From Nitrospira sp. (GTDB lineage: Bacteria; Nitrospirota; Nitrospiria; Nitrospirales; Nitrospiraceae): 64,000 bases of DNA. The DNA lies in assembly GCA_016873435.1 (NCBI GenBank), contig VGXF01000004.1:1-64000 (forward strand), given 5' to 3'. The position numbers and the translations under genes are program-made. The stretch's first letter is position 1. Each line of letters opens with the position of its first letter. The notes beneath the pieces were generated by a model. It made no database searches and was not told the origin of the DNA. It saw only the letters and a list, made by a program, of their open reading frames with translations. Positions 1 to 8,581 of this stretch are shown piece by piece.

Positions 1-33
1 ATGACTAAGCTGGTCAGCAAGCACCTGAAGTAA
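1..33 (+). CDS. C-terminal end of an upstream gene (partial)
   Basis: A frame is open from the first base and stops with TAA at 31-33, coding for ten residues (MTKLVSKHLK). A hairpin follows ten bases later, which suggests that a real plus-strand gene ends here. The window edge hides the rest, so no function can be given. The ATG at base 1 may be an internal methionine. Confidence 0.4.
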   Translation: MTKLVSKHLK

Positions 34-42
34 GATTCCTTG

Positions 43-78
43 CTATCCCGGCGCGCCGGACACGGCGCCCCGGGATAG
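43..78 (+). terminator. hairpin after the gene ending at 33
   Basis: The arms CTATCCCGG (43-51) and CCGGGATAG (70-78) pair perfectly over nine bases. The tail (TCCCCCTTT) is pyrimidine-rich but not a clean U tract, so this is a probable rather than certain intrinsic terminator. Bases 79-321 hold no supported gene. Confidence 0.5.
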
Positions 79-321
79 TCCCCCTTTCCGCTCAATCCAG
101 TCGTCCAACAGGCAGGACCGACGGTCCGTGACAATGTCTCCCCGCAGTAAGGTGGTGGTGCTGCCATGCTCCCTCCATCAGCCGACGGAGGATTCAGCAG
201 AAATCGGGGGGCGGCAGTTCCGTCACGGAACTCGGTCAAGCGAAACACACGCTGATCCGTCCTCTGTTGTTTGGTATAGTAAGCATTATGGGGGGAGCGT
301 CATTTATCAGGGAGGTCGCCC

Positions 322-540
322 ATGAACACACGACGCATTCACGACGGCATCGTCGGAGCCGTACTGACACTTGGCGTGGCGCTGAGCTACTACGCCAGTC
401 CGACCTGGCTGCTTCTGCCGGGCATTCTGGGTGTGACCCTCTTGCAAAGCGCGATAACAGGCTTCTGCCCCGTGTATTTCATCCTAGACCGCGCGTGCGG
501 GACTGACGGCTCCTGCGCGACTTCTACGCCAACACGCTGA
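322..540 (+). CDS. DUF2892 (YgaP-like) small membrane protein
   Basis: A 72-residue protein with a short basic N-terminus (MNTRRIHDGIVGAVLTLG) and two closely spaced hydrophobic stretches at about residues 9-26 and 29-48, followed by the CPVYFILD segment typical of the DUF2892 inner-membrane family. This family is often found alone or fused to rhodanese domains; its role is unknown. GGGAGG at about -10 supports the ATG. It lies 22 bases ahead of msrA on the same strand and may share its transcript. Confidence 0.75.
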   Translation: MNTRRIHDGIVGAVLTLGVALSYYASPTWLLLPGILGVTLLQSAITGFCPVYFILDRACGTDGSCATSTPTR

Positions 541-562
541 CGCCCAGCATTGCCCCCCACGC

Positions 563-1096
563 ATGATCGAGATTGCCACACTGGCTGGCGGCTGCTTCTG
601 GTGTTTAGAAGCCGTCTACGATCAAGTGCAGGGCGTGACCTCAGTTGAGTCCGGCTACATGGGCGGCAGGAATGCCTGCCCTACCTACGAGCAGGTCTGC
701 TCGGGGCGCACCGGCCACGCGGAAGTGGTGCGGGTGACGTTTGATCCGACGACGATCACCTTCCGAGAATTGCTGGAAATATTCTTCGTGATTCACGATC
801 CAACGACGCTGAACCGGCAAGGTAACGATGCGGGCACGCAATACCGTTCGGCAATCTTCTACCATTCCCCGGAACAACAGAGCGTGGCGGCTGATGTCAT
901 CGCGGCCTTTTCGCGCGATCAGATCTACGCTAATCCCATCGTCACGGAAGTTGTCCCGACCACGGATTTTTACATTGCGGAGGACTACCACCAAGACTAT
1001 TTCGTCCGCAATCCGATGCAGGGCTACTGCAGCTATGTGGTCGGCCCAAAGGTCACCAAATTTCGCAAACAGTTCGCTGCCAAGCTCAAGACTTGA
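563..1096 (+). CDS. msrA: peptide-methionine (S)-S-oxide reductase MsrA
   Basis: Repairs oxidised methionine by reducing methionine-S-sulfoxide in proteins and free amino acid. At 177 residues it has normal length. The catalytic motif GCFWC is at residues 8-12 with the nucleophilic Cys in GCFW, and the substrate-pocket segments GTQYRS and the AEDYHQDY region are intact. No partner msrB lies nearby. The ribosome-binding site is weak. Its TGA overlaps the ATG of the next tiny ORF (TGATG), which suggests translational coupling. Confidence 0.93.
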   Translation: MIEIATLAGGCFWCLEAVYDQVQGVTSVESGYMGGRNACPTYEQVCSGRTGHAEVVRVTFDPTTITFRELLEIFFVIHDPTTLNRQGNDAGTQYRSAIFYHSPEQQSVAADVIAAFSRDQIYANPIVTEVVPTTDFYIAEDYHQDYFVRNPMQGYCSYVVGPKVTKFRKQFAAKLKT

Positions 1097-1224
1097 TGCG
1101 CCTGGGTGCCATCCTCCTTATCGGGCTACTCGGGTGGCCCATCGCCGCGCAGGCCTTGAAGCTGTTGCGCGGCGAGCGGAAGAGCCTCTGGGCCGACACG
1201 GATCCAATCCCGCCCTGGAAATAG
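1096..1224 (+). CDS. 42-residue secreted or membrane-anchored peptide coupled to msrA
   Basis: Starts inside the msrA stop codon (TGATG) and codes for 42 residues: MRLGAILLIGLLGWPIAAQA, a typical signal peptide with an AQA cleavage site, then a short charged tail ending DPIPPWK. The signal-peptide-like composition and the one-base overlap argue for a real gene. No family is recognised. It could act in the envelope alongside periplasmic oxidative repair, but that is only inferred from position. Confidence 0.5.
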   Translation: MRLGAILLIGLLGWPIAAQALKLLRGERKSLWADTDPIPPWK

Positions 1225-1306
1225 GCTAAGGGTGTCCGCCCGGTCATGCCTAACTGAACGCCGATCTAGAACTCCAACAGCAGGATTGTGGTAGAGTGAC
1301 GGCTCG

Positions 1307-2467
1307 ATGCGAATCTTCATTCTGGGAACCGGCGCCACCGGCTCGTTACTCGCCCAGGTGCTAACACGCCACGGGCATCACGTCTGGTGTGGCGACAAGG
1401 ACCCCGCGCGGGCCCTTCGGTTTCTGGGTAAACACGCCACGGTTCCCGTCAAACCCGTCTCCGCCCGCAATGTCCTGAGTATTGCGAAGGCGGGCCGCGG
1501 GTGCCATCTGCTGGTCAATTGCGCGCCGGCTCAATTCAATCGCACCGCGTTGCGGGCAGCCCTGCGTCTCAACGCCCATTACCTCGATATGGCCTCGCAT
1601 CTCAGCGGCAACCCCTTTCAGGTTGAACAGCTTCAATTCGACCGTCGGCTCAGAAATAAACATCGCACGGCTGTGATCAACGCGGGGGTGGCACCCGGCC
1701 TCACGAATTTGCTCGTGGCCCGCAGTGCGGACGTGCTGGATCGGATCGAATCCGTACAGATCCGGCTCTACGAGCAGACGGAAAGCGACGAAGCGGTCTC
1801 CCAGTGGTCGCCGGACTCGTCGTACGACGAAGCCGTCTCGCGGCCGCGGATCTACCGCAACGGGCGCTTCAAGCTGGCCCCTCGTTTCAGCGAGCGAGAG
1901 GTATTCCGCTTTTCCCCGCCCATCGGACCGGTGGGGGTCGTGCTGGCAGCGCAGGACGAGGTTTGCACGCTGCCGCGCATCATTCCCATGCGATCGCTGG
2001 ATGTGAAAATCGGCGGCAACGACTTCGAGCGGCTACGCCGCTGGTATCGGCTAGGCAAATTGCGCAAATCGCGGCGTGTGCCCTCCAAGCATTTCCCCAA
2101 GACGGCAACGCCGCGCCAGATTGCTAAACTGATGCGCCACGGAGCGCTCTCGCACGCGCGGTTTTCCATGGCCGTGGTGATTGAGGGCGTCAAAGGCGAG
2201 CACCACGCGCGTCTCCGGTGGGACGTGCAGGTCCCCACTTTGCATCAGTTACGCCGGCGCGGCCGGTTCACTTCCCCGATTGCCTGGGCGACGGCACATC
2301 TCGCTGCGCTGTTCATTAAACATTTCCCGCGTGAACTGGGCGGCGTGCACCCCCCCGAAGGCCTGCCGCGCGAAGTCCAGCAGGCCGTGATCTCCGGTGC
2401 GCGGGCCTACGGTCTGCGCTTTGCCAAACGGTTCACGCTGCTCGAGCCAATCGAGCATGAAGACTAG
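1307..2467 (+). CDS. saccharopine dehydrogenase-family NAD(P)-dependent oxidoreductase
   Basis: A 386-residue protein with an N-terminal Rossmann fold (FILGTGATGSLLAQVL, residues 4-19) and an acidic residue after strand beta-2. The mid-protein signature NAGVAPGLTNLLV is typical of the saccharopine dehydrogenase / carboxynorspermidine dehydrogenase superfamily. Members reduce imines formed between an amino acid and a keto acid, or are opine-type dehydrogenases. The substrate cannot be read from the sequence. Its last 11 bases overlap the next gene, so the two are probably expressed and used together. Confidence 0.8.
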   Translation: MRIFILGTGATGSLLAQVLTRHGHHVWCGDKDPARALRFLGKHATVPVKPVSARNVLSIAKAGRGCHLLVNCAPAQFNRTALRAALRLNAHYLDMASHLSGNPFQVEQLQFDRRLRNKHRTAVINAGVAPGLTNLLVARSADVLDRIESVQIRLYEQTESDEAVSQWSPDSSYDEAVSRPRIYRNGRFKLAPRFSEREVFRFSPPIGPVGVVLAAQDEVCTLPRIIPMRSLDVKIGGNDFERLRRWYRLGKLRKSRRVPSKHFPKTATPRQIAKLMRHGALSHARFSMAVVIEGVKGEHHARLRWDVQVPTLHQLRRRGRFTSPIAWATAHLAALFIKHFPRELGGVHPPEGLPREVQQAVISGARAYGLRFAKRFTLLEPIEHED

Positions 2468-3185
2468 CATCAAGCGGGCGGCCGCCCTGCACCCAAACAC
2501 CCGGTCCGCGATCGCCGCCATCTTCAAACGGCTGGATTATCCCCTGCTCGGCCGTATCTATTGCGATGAGGGCGGCGACGCTTTCTGGAAAGCGAAGCAG
2601 GGCCTCTGTCAGCGACTCGGCATAAAATTTGCTGAAGTCCTGCGCACCCGGCTTGCGAAGGGTGGTCACAGCCTCTACGTCGGGGCCGGCGTGGCGGAGT
2701 TGCCGATGCTGGCCATGGAGACGATGGAGCTTGGCCGAACTGTGACGGCCTGCAATCTGCGCGAAGACGAGGTTCAGACGCTCAATCGTACTTGCGACAG
2801 CCTCCCCTTTCGTTTTCACTATCAGGATGCCGGCGCAATTGACGCAACCTTCGACCATGTCTGGATCGTCAGCGTGCTCAACGACCCGGAGCAGTTTCCC
2901 GCACTCTCGGCGCTCTCCTACGGCAGGGCAAACCCCGTACAGTTTGACACCGCCGCGTTTTCGACGGAACGCGCTGCAGTCGTGGCGCTCGCTGACCGCT
3001 GCCTGCGCAGGCTCCAATTGCCGAGCCTGGTCACCACCTCGACAGAGGAAATCAACTGGATTACCGACTGGTGTCGGAGGCGGAATATTGCCTGCGTGGT
3101 GGAACCGAAGTGCTACCCGACCGCCGTGGTGGAGGATCCGATCTGCCTGATCCGGGTGGGTGAATCGAGGACGTCCCGCGTTTAG
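2457..3185 (+). CDS. unknown protein with a methyltransferase-like Rossmann motif
   Basis: A 242-residue product. The ATG at 2457 was chosen because it sits within the end of the preceding gene (ATGAAGACTAG overlap). Around residues 72-95 the stretch SLYVGAGVAELPMLAM followed by VTACNLREDE looks like a SAM-binding strand-loop-helix, and the C-terminal half is less recognisable. It may be a class I methyltransferase or an aminobutyrate/aminopropyl-transferring enzyme that shares the fold. It forms a two-gene unit with the dehydrogenase, and its 3' end overlaps the opposite-strand gene by four bases. Confidence 0.6.
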   Translation: MKTSIKRAAALHPNTRSAIAAIFKRLDYPLLGRIYCDEGGDAFWKAKQGLCQRLGIKFAEVLRTRLAKGGHSLYVGAGVAELPMLAMETMELGRTVTACNLREDEVQTLNRTCDSLPFRFHYQDAGAIDATFDHVWIVSVLNDPEQFPALSALSYGRANPVQFDTAAFSTERAAVVALADRCLRRLQLPSLVTTSTEEINWITDWCRRRNIACVVEPKCYPTAVVEDPICLIRVGESRTSRV

Positions 3186-3721
3186 ATCCTAAATCCGGTC
3201 GTGGACTTGGCCGAATTGCTTACGTACTGGCCGGCGTACTTGATGTAATTCTGCGCCGACTCTCTGATCCAGCCCAGCTCTTTCGCGTTCACAGGCCGGA
3301 TCACTTTTGCAGGTGAGCCGAGAAGTAGACTCCTGGGTGGAACGATCTTGTTTTCCGTCACCAGTGCACCCGCTCCGACGACGCTATCCTCCCCGATCTC
3401 CGCCCCGTCCATGATGATGGCACCCATGCCGATCAGCACCCGGTCCTTGATTGTGCAGCCATGCAGCACGACGCTGTGACCGATCGTCACGTCGCTGCCG
3501 ATGACAAGCGGATGCGTCTCGTGCGTGACGTGGAGCATGCAAAGGTCCTGCACATTGGTCCGGTCCCCGATGCGGATATAGTGGACGTCACCGCGTATGA
3601 CTGCATTGAACCAGACGCTGCACTGCTCACCCAGGATCACATCGCCGATAACGACGGCGGTATCCTCAACGTAGGCGGACTTGGGAATCACGGGCTGACT
3701 GCCCTGAAAGGCGCGAATCAT
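3182..3721 (-). CDS. gamma carbonic anhydrase-family (YrdA/PaaY-like) protein
   Basis: A 179-residue left-handed beta-helix hexapeptide-repeat protein, with repeats such as VVIGDVILGEQCSVW and VIGSDVTIGHSVV. Putative zinc-binding histidines occur in MLHV and in TIGHSVVLHG, the spacing seen in gamma carbonic anhydrases. The family includes true carbonic anhydrases and proteins with other or unknown roles. Carbonic anhydrase would suit a CO2-fixing autotroph, but activity cannot be assumed. It is convergent with the gene at 2457 and divergent from rimO. Confidence 0.85.
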   Translation of the reverse strand: MIRAFQGSQPVIPKSAYVEDTAVVIGDVILGEQCSVWFNAVIRGDVHYIRIGDRTNVQDLCMLHVTHETHPLVIGSDVTIGHSVVLHGCTIKDRVLIGMGAIIMDGAEIGEDSVVGAGALVTENKIVPPRSLLLGSPAKVIRPVNAKELGWIRESAQNYIKYAGQYVSNSAKSTTGFRI

Positions 3722-3793
3722 GCGGCCATGCTAAAGGCATCGTGCGACCGAATCAAGTTGACCCGTTTGGAGACCGTCCCGTAGACTCACCGC

Positions 3794-5239
3794 ATGGCAC
3801 GCAAGACACTCCCCATGGCCCCGGCTAAACTGGCACGCCACGCCACGACAAAGCCGCATCGGCGCGCGGTAATTCAACCCACCCCAAGCCAGCCGGCAGC
3901 AAAGACGACACTCGGCTTCGTCAATCTGGGCTGCACGAAGAACCAGGTGGATGCGGAGATCATGCTGGGCTCGCTTGCTGCACATGGTTTTCAGCTGTCG
4001 TCCGACCCTGATCAGGCGGAAGTCATCATCATCAACACATGCGGCTTCATTGAAGAAGCGAAGCAGGAATCCATCAACGCCATCATCGAGCACGGCGAAC
4101 TCAAACAGGCGGGCTCCTGCAAGGTGCTCATCGCGGCCGGCTGCCTCGCGCAACGTTACCAGGGCGAGTTGCTTCAAGAACTGCCCGAGCTAGACGGCGT
4201 GGTCGGCACGGGCGAGATCGGCCGGATCGCTGAAATTTGCAAAAAACTCCTCACGCCAAAACGGAATCAGTCGCGCGTTTTCATCAGCCAACCGCCGTAT
4301 TTGTACGACGAGCTGGCGCCACGCGTGCGGCTGGGTTGGTCCCATTCCGCCTACGTGAAAATTGCCGAGGGCTGTAACCGCAACTGCGCTTTTTGCGCGA
4401 TCCCACTTATGCGGGGTAAGCAGCGCAGCCGCCCGATCGAATCCATCGTCGCCGAAGCAACGCAACTCGCCGCTGAGGGCGTCAAGGAATTGAATTTGAT
4501 CTCACAGGACACGGTGAATTATGGCGTCGATCTGGGGCTTCGTGATGGTCTGCCCGCATTGTTAAAGCAACTCGTCAAAGTTACGGGCCTGCGCTGGATT
4601 CGCCCTTTTTACCTCTACCCGCAGCAGGTCACGGACGAATTGATTGCTCTCTACGCTGGCGAGGAGACGCTGGCCAAGTACATCGACATGCCCTTCCAGC
4701 ACATCAACGACGCCCTGCTCAAGCGCATGCACCGGCTGGGCGGGAAGGCCGATCTCACGGCACTGGTTGAACGATTCCGCACGCGCGTCCCTGGCCTGAC
4801 CTTCCGTACGGCATTCATTGTGGGATTCCCGGGAGAAACCGATGCGGCGTTTGCTGAATTGAGGGACTTTGTCCGGGAGATGGACTTTGACCGCGTGTCG
4901 GCATTTCTCTATTCTCACGAGGACGGCGTACCCTCCGAGCTACTGGACGGCAAAGTGGACCGGGCGGTCATGAACGAGCGGCGCAACGAATTATTGGCTG
5001 TCCAGGAACCCATTGCGCTGGCCAAGAGCCGCGCCATGGTAGGCCGCACGGTGGAGGCGCTGGTGGACGGCGCCTCAGAGGAAACCGAGCATCTCCTGGA
5101 AGCCCGCCACGAAGGGCTCGCGCCCGAGATTGACGGCGTAATTTATATCAATGAGGGAATGGCCGTCCCAGGCGAGTTGGTGCGGGTCCGCATCACCGAC
5201 GCCACCACCTACGACCTGGTCGGGCATATCGTGAATTGA
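3794..5239 (+). CDS. rimO: ribosomal protein uS12 methylthiotransferase RimO
   Basis: Adds a methylthio group to the conserved aspartate of ribosomal protein S12, using two [4Fe-4S] clusters. The N-terminal MTTase domain carries Cys47, Cys83 and Cys117 (GCTKNQVD, NTCGF, AAGCLAQ). The radical SAM triad is Cys194, Cys198 and Cys201 (EGCNRNCAFCAIP), and a TRAM domain closes the C-terminus. At 481 residues it has a roughly 38-residue basic N-terminal extension before the MTTase domain; a start further in would shorten it. A strong hairpin follows. Confidence 0.93.
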   Translation: MARKTLPMAPAKLARHATTKPHRRAVIQPTPSQPAAKTTLGFVNLGCTKNQVDAEIMLGSLAAHGFQLSSDPDQAEVIIINTCGFIEEAKQESINAIIEHGELKQAGSCKVLIAAGCLAQRYQGELLQELPELDGVVGTGEIGRIAEICKKLLTPKRNQSRVFISQPPYLYDELAPRVRLGWSHSAYVKIAEGCNRNCAFCAIPLMRGKQRSRPIESIVAEATQLAAEGVKELNLISQDTVNYGVDLGLRDGLPALLKQLVKVTGLRWIRPFYLYPQQVTDELIALYAGEETLAKYIDMPFQHINDALLKRMHRLGGKADLTALVERFRTRVPGLTFRTAFIVGFPGETDAAFAELRDFVREMDFDRVSAFLYSHEDGVPSELLDGKVDRAVMNERRNELLAVQEPIALAKSRAMVGRTVEALVDGASEETEHLLEARHEGLAPEIDGVIYINEGMAVPGELVRVRITDATTYDLVGHIVN

Positions 5240-5268
5240 ACAGAAGTCGTCAATTTCAGTGAAAAACA

Positions 5269-5305
5269 ATCGGCCCGCTTCTCTTCTCACGAGAAGCGGG
5301 CCGAT
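5269..5305. terminator. bidirectional terminator between rimO and htrA
   Basis: A perfect 15-bp stem (5269-5283 with 5291-5305) around a 7-base loop. On the minus strand the stem is followed by GTTTTT, so it is strongest for the htrA-side operon. On the plus strand the tail is CCTCTTC, and it probably also stops rimO transcription. Confidence 0.85.
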
Positions 5306-5351
5306 CCTCTTCAGAACTACTTACTCCTCGCGGCGCACTGATTACTTGCTC

Positions 5352-6827
5352 CTATACCTTCACCGACAGAAACAGCGTTGCGCCGCGGCGGTTGATCAGC
5401 ACGAGGACACGCTCGCCCTTCTTCGCCCCTGAGGCCAGTTTCTCGAAATCCTTGACGGAGGCGACCGGCTTTCGGTTGATCTCCCGAATCACGTCCCCCG
5501 GCTGCAGGCCCGCCTGCTCGGCCCCGCTGTCGGGCTCCACGCCGGTGACGACGACGCCCTGCGTCTTTGCCGTCAGACCCAGTTCCTTCGCTGTCTGACG
5601 ATCTAGGTCCTGAACGGCCACCCCGGCCAATGCATGGTCACCTGATTCAGGGTCCCCCCTAGCCGTCCTGACTGGCTCCGACAATTCGCCAATCGTCACG
5701 TTCAGGGTTTTCTCATGCCCTTCGCGGATAACCGTTACGACAGCCCTTGTGCCGATCGGCGTCTTCGTCACCAGCCGCTGCAGCGCCACGCCATCAGCGA
5801 CAGGCTGCCCCTGATAAGCGAGCACCACATCGCCGGCCTTGAGCCCCCCCTGCTCGGCGGGGCTGTCCTCCTTCACCTCGCTAATGAGCGCGCCCGTTGC
5901 CTCCTTCAATGCGAAGGATGCGGACAGCTCCGACGTCACATCCTGGATGTTCACGCCCATATAGCCGCGCGTGACGTGCCCGGTCTTCACGAGACTCTCG
6001 AACACCGGCTTGCCCATGCTCGTCGGCACGGCAAACCCGACCCCCTGATAGCCGCCGGTCCGCGAGAAGATAGCCGTGTTGATCCCGACCAGTTCGCCTG
6101 CCGTGCTTACCAACGCCCCGCCGGAATTCCCCGGATTGATTGCTGCGTCCGTCTGGATGAAGTCCTCGTACTGCGTAATGCCCATCTTGCCACGGCCCAG
6201 CGCGCTCACGATGCCCAGCGTCACCGTGGAATTGAGCCCAAAGGGATTGCCCACGGCTAGCACATAGTCGCCCGCACGCAACTTCGAGGAATCCCCCCAG
6301 GCCACGTATGGCAGATTCTTCCCGTCAATTTTCACGACGGCCAGATCGGTCTTGGGATCGGTTCCGACAATCTTCCCCTTGAACTCCCGCTTGTCTGGCA
6401 GCGTGACGGTCAGTCCCCTTGCCCCGTCTACCACGTGATTATTTGTCAACACGTAGCCATCCGGCGTGACGAGCACGCCCGAGCCCTGCCCGCTGCCACG
6501 ATGCTCCGGCATGTCCGGTTCCCCGCGCGGGCTGCGCGGGGCGCGAAAATCCCTCGGCCCGTGCGGGCTAAAGGGAAAGGGGAAATTAAAGAACTCCTCC
6601 GGTTGCGCGTGCGAGTCTTTGCCCTGAGCGCGCGTCGTGACAATATTCACCACCGCCGGTGTGACTGCCTGTGCGATGTCGGCAAACCCCTGCGCTGGAA
6701 GCGCCTGAGTCGTGACCGCAGCCGTAGCAGCTGCCGGCGGTGGCGCCGGTCCAAGGGCCATGACCGTCAACCCGGCCAGCGCCAGGACGCCGCCCCCCCA
6801 TACGGCTGCTTTGAGGATGGTATTCAT
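5352..6827 (-). CDS. htrA: periplasmic serine protease HtrA/DegP (Do family)
   Basis: Envelope quality-control protease and chaperone. The start at 6827 was chosen over a longer upstream frame because AAGGGAGGGC lies just ahead and the protein then begins with an export signal (MNTILKAAVWGGGVLALAG). It has 491 residues. The catalytic triad is His131 (TNNHVVDG), Asp161 (KTDLAVVKI) and Ser235 (NPGNSGGAL), and two PDZ domains occupy the C-terminal half. The start overlaps the preceding small ORF (ATGA). It is the last gene of the sdhA/two-component operon. Confidence 0.93.
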   Translation of the reverse strand: MNTILKAAVWGGGVLALAGLTVMALGPAPPPAAATAAVTTQALPAQGFADIAQAVTPAVVNIVTTRAQGKDSHAQPEEFFNFPFPFSPHGPRDFRAPRSPRGEPDMPEHRGSGQGSGVLVTPDGYVLTNNHVVDGARGLTVTLPDKREFKGKIVGTDPKTDLAVVKIDGKNLPYVAWGDSSKLRAGDYVLAVGNPFGLNSTVTLGIVSALGRGKMGITQYEDFIQTDAAINPGNSGGALVSTAGELVGINTAIFSRTGGYQGVGFAVPTSMGKPVFESLVKTGHVTRGYMGVNIQDVTSELSASFALKEATGALISEVKEDSPAEQGGLKAGDVVLAYQGQPVADGVALQRLVTKTPIGTRAVVTVIREGHEKTLNVTIGELSEPVRTARGDPESGDHALAGVAVQDLDRQTAKELGLTAKTQGVVVTGVEPDSGAEQAGLQPGDVIREINRKPVASVKDFEKLASGAKKGERVLVLINRRGATLFLSVKV

Positions 6828-7009
6828 GAGGCCCTCCCTTCGTACAACGCCGGCCACCGATCCTGCGGCAGCCGCGCACCAGATAAAAACCTTGACGGAA
6901 CGAACACGTCTACACGCCAGCGGACACGCAGCAGCATCTGCTTCGCCCGCTTCACTTTCTTCTTTCCCCGAAGACGCGCCGTCTGGACCCGCTTGGTGAG
7001 CCAGCTCAT
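6824..7009 (-). CDS. 61-residue very basic small protein coupled to htrA
   Basis: The start at 7009 has a good ribosome-binding site (GGGAGGGCACC), and the stop overlaps the htrA start (ATGA). The product is rich in Arg and Lys (MSWLTKRVQTARLRGKKKVK at the N-terminus) with no clear domain. The coupling and the ribosome-binding site argue that it is translated. It might be a leader peptide setting htrA expression or a real small protein. No family was recognised. Confidence 0.5.
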   Translation of the reverse strand: MSWLTKRVQTARLRGKKKVKRAKQMLLRVRWRVDVFVPSRFLSGARLPQDRWPALYEGRAS

Positions 7010-7081
7010 GGTGCCCTCCCTGTATGACCGGGAAGGTACCAACCGAAGATGAAAGGAGGATTAACGGAAGATTAAAAGTCG

Positions 7082-8575
7082 TTAATTTTCGATGGCCAAC
7101 GGCAGGGTAACTGTAACCTGTGCACCTTCTCCGGGCCTGCTTTGCACGTCGATGCGGCCCTTGTGCGACTCGACGATCCATTTACAGATTGCCAAGCCGA
7201 GTCCCGTCCCCTGCTTGGCATGGGTGCGGGCGCCGGCGGACCGATAGAACCGGTCGAAGAGGTGCGGCAGTGCGTCCGGTTCGATGCCGATGCCCTGATC
7301 GGACACGGTCAGCCTGACCTGACTGCCGTCTGTAACAAGGCCGACATCCACGCGGCCACCCGGCTTGGAATATTTCACGGCATTGTCCACCAGATTGAGC
7401 AACAGTTCGCGTAGACGCAACTCGTCGCCAAGAATCGTCACCGGCATCAGCCAGCCGAGCACGATCTGAATGCCCCGCTCCTGTCCTAGCACCGCCGCCT
7501 GCTGCTGCACATCGCGCACGAGGTCGTCGAATCGAACGGGCAGCGTGGCCATTTTGACCTCGCCCAGATCAGCGCGGGAAAGAAACAGCAATTCATCCAC
7601 AATGCGGGTCAGGCGGTCAATCTCCTCCAGATTGCTTTCGAGAACCAGCTTGTAATCCTCCGCCGGCCGGGCTCGCCGCAGGGCCAGCTCCGTCTCACCT
7701 TTCATGACCGTGAGCGGTGTGCGCAATTCGTGCGAGGCGTCTGCGCTGAACCGCCGGATCTCTTGGAAGGAGGCGTCCAGTCGGGCGATCATCTCGTTGA
7801 ATGTGGCCGCCAGCGTGCCCAGCTCGTCGCGAACCGGGGGCACAGCCAGCCGCTGACCAAGATCCCCCTCCGCGATACGCCGGGCAGCCTGCGTAATCCC
7901 CCCCACCGGCGCGAGGGCCCAACCGGCCAGAAACCAGCCGGCGGCCAGCGAGACGACCAGCGCAACCGGCAGGAGAATGAGCAGTAGGAGCAGGAGCCGC
8001 TGGAGCATCGTTTCGACCGGCTGGAGCGTAGTGCCGACCTGGACGATATGAACGAGGTGCTCCGCCTCGTCGAAGACCGGTACGGCGAACAGCCGCATGG
8101 GCGATTCGTCTGAGAAACGGACGGACTGGTAGATGGTCTGGCCGGCCAGCGCGGCGTCGAGCGCAGCACGGCTGAGCAGCTCGTTGTGCGGCTTAAGGTG
8201 CGGCGACTGGATCGTGACTCCGCCAGTAGGGCTGAAAATCTGGAAGAATTTGTCCATCACCGCCAACTCAGGGAACTGCGCGGCCAGATCCTCGAATTGC
8301 GAGGAGGGAGTGGCGCGCGTCTGCTCGATCGAGCGGATGGCCGTCTCCGCGGCGGTCGCGAGGGACTGATCCACCTGCTCACGCAGCTCCCTGGCCATGA
8401 CGGAATAGAGCACGCCGGCAAAGGTGACCAGCACGAGCGCGAGCGCCATGCCGTACCAGAGCGTGAGGCGGACGCGAATCGATAGCCCGGAGCCTATAGC
8501 TGATGGCTGTTGGCTTCTAGCCATGGAAGACTTTCGCCCTTCTGAGTGCGGTTCACGGCTCTGGCTATATGCCAT
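7082..8575 (-). CDS. membrane sensor histidine kinase
   Basis: Two-component sensor, 497 residues from the ATG at 8575. Order: transmembrane segment (about 40-60), periplasmic sensor region (about 61-190), second transmembrane segment (about 192-215), HAMP, dimerisation domain with phospho-acceptor His282 (ADASHELRTPL) and an ATPase domain with DNAVKYS and DQGIGIEP boxes and a GTGLGLAI-type lid. The first 30 residues come from repeat-like DNA; an ATG at 8524 is a plausible alternative start. It follows its regulator by six bases. The domain order resembles heavy-metal or envelope-stress sensors, but the ligand is unknown. Confidence 0.9.
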   Translation of the reverse strand: MAYSQSREPHSEGRKSSMARSQQPSAIGSGLSIRVRLTLWYGMALALVLVTFAGVLYSVMARELREQVDQSLATAAETAIRSIEQTRATPSSQFEDLAAQFPELAVMDKFFQIFSPTGGVTIQSPHLKPHNELLSRAALDAALAGQTIYQSVRFSDESPMRLFAVPVFDEAEHLVHIVQVGTTLQPVETMLQRLLLLLLILLPVALVVSLAAGWFLAGWALAPVGGITQAARRIAEGDLGQRLAVPPVRDELGTLAATFNEMIARLDASFQEIRRFSADASHELRTPLTVMKGETELALRRARPAEDYKLVLESNLEEIDRLTRIVDELLFLSRADLGEVKMATLPVRFDDLVRDVQQQAAVLGQERGIQIVLGWLMPVTILGDELRLRELLLNLVDNAVKYSKPGGRVDVGLVTDGSQVRLTVSDQGIGIEPDALPHLFDRFYRSAGARTHAKQGTGLGLAICKWIVESHKGRIDVQSRPGEGAQVTVTLPLAIEN

Positions 8576-8581
8576 TCACCA

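Noticed and set aside
5352-7181. 609-codon version of the HtrA frame
   Set aside because: The extra 118 codons lack a start site with ribosome-binding sequence and overlap the small basic ORF; the start at 6827 gives a proper export signal.
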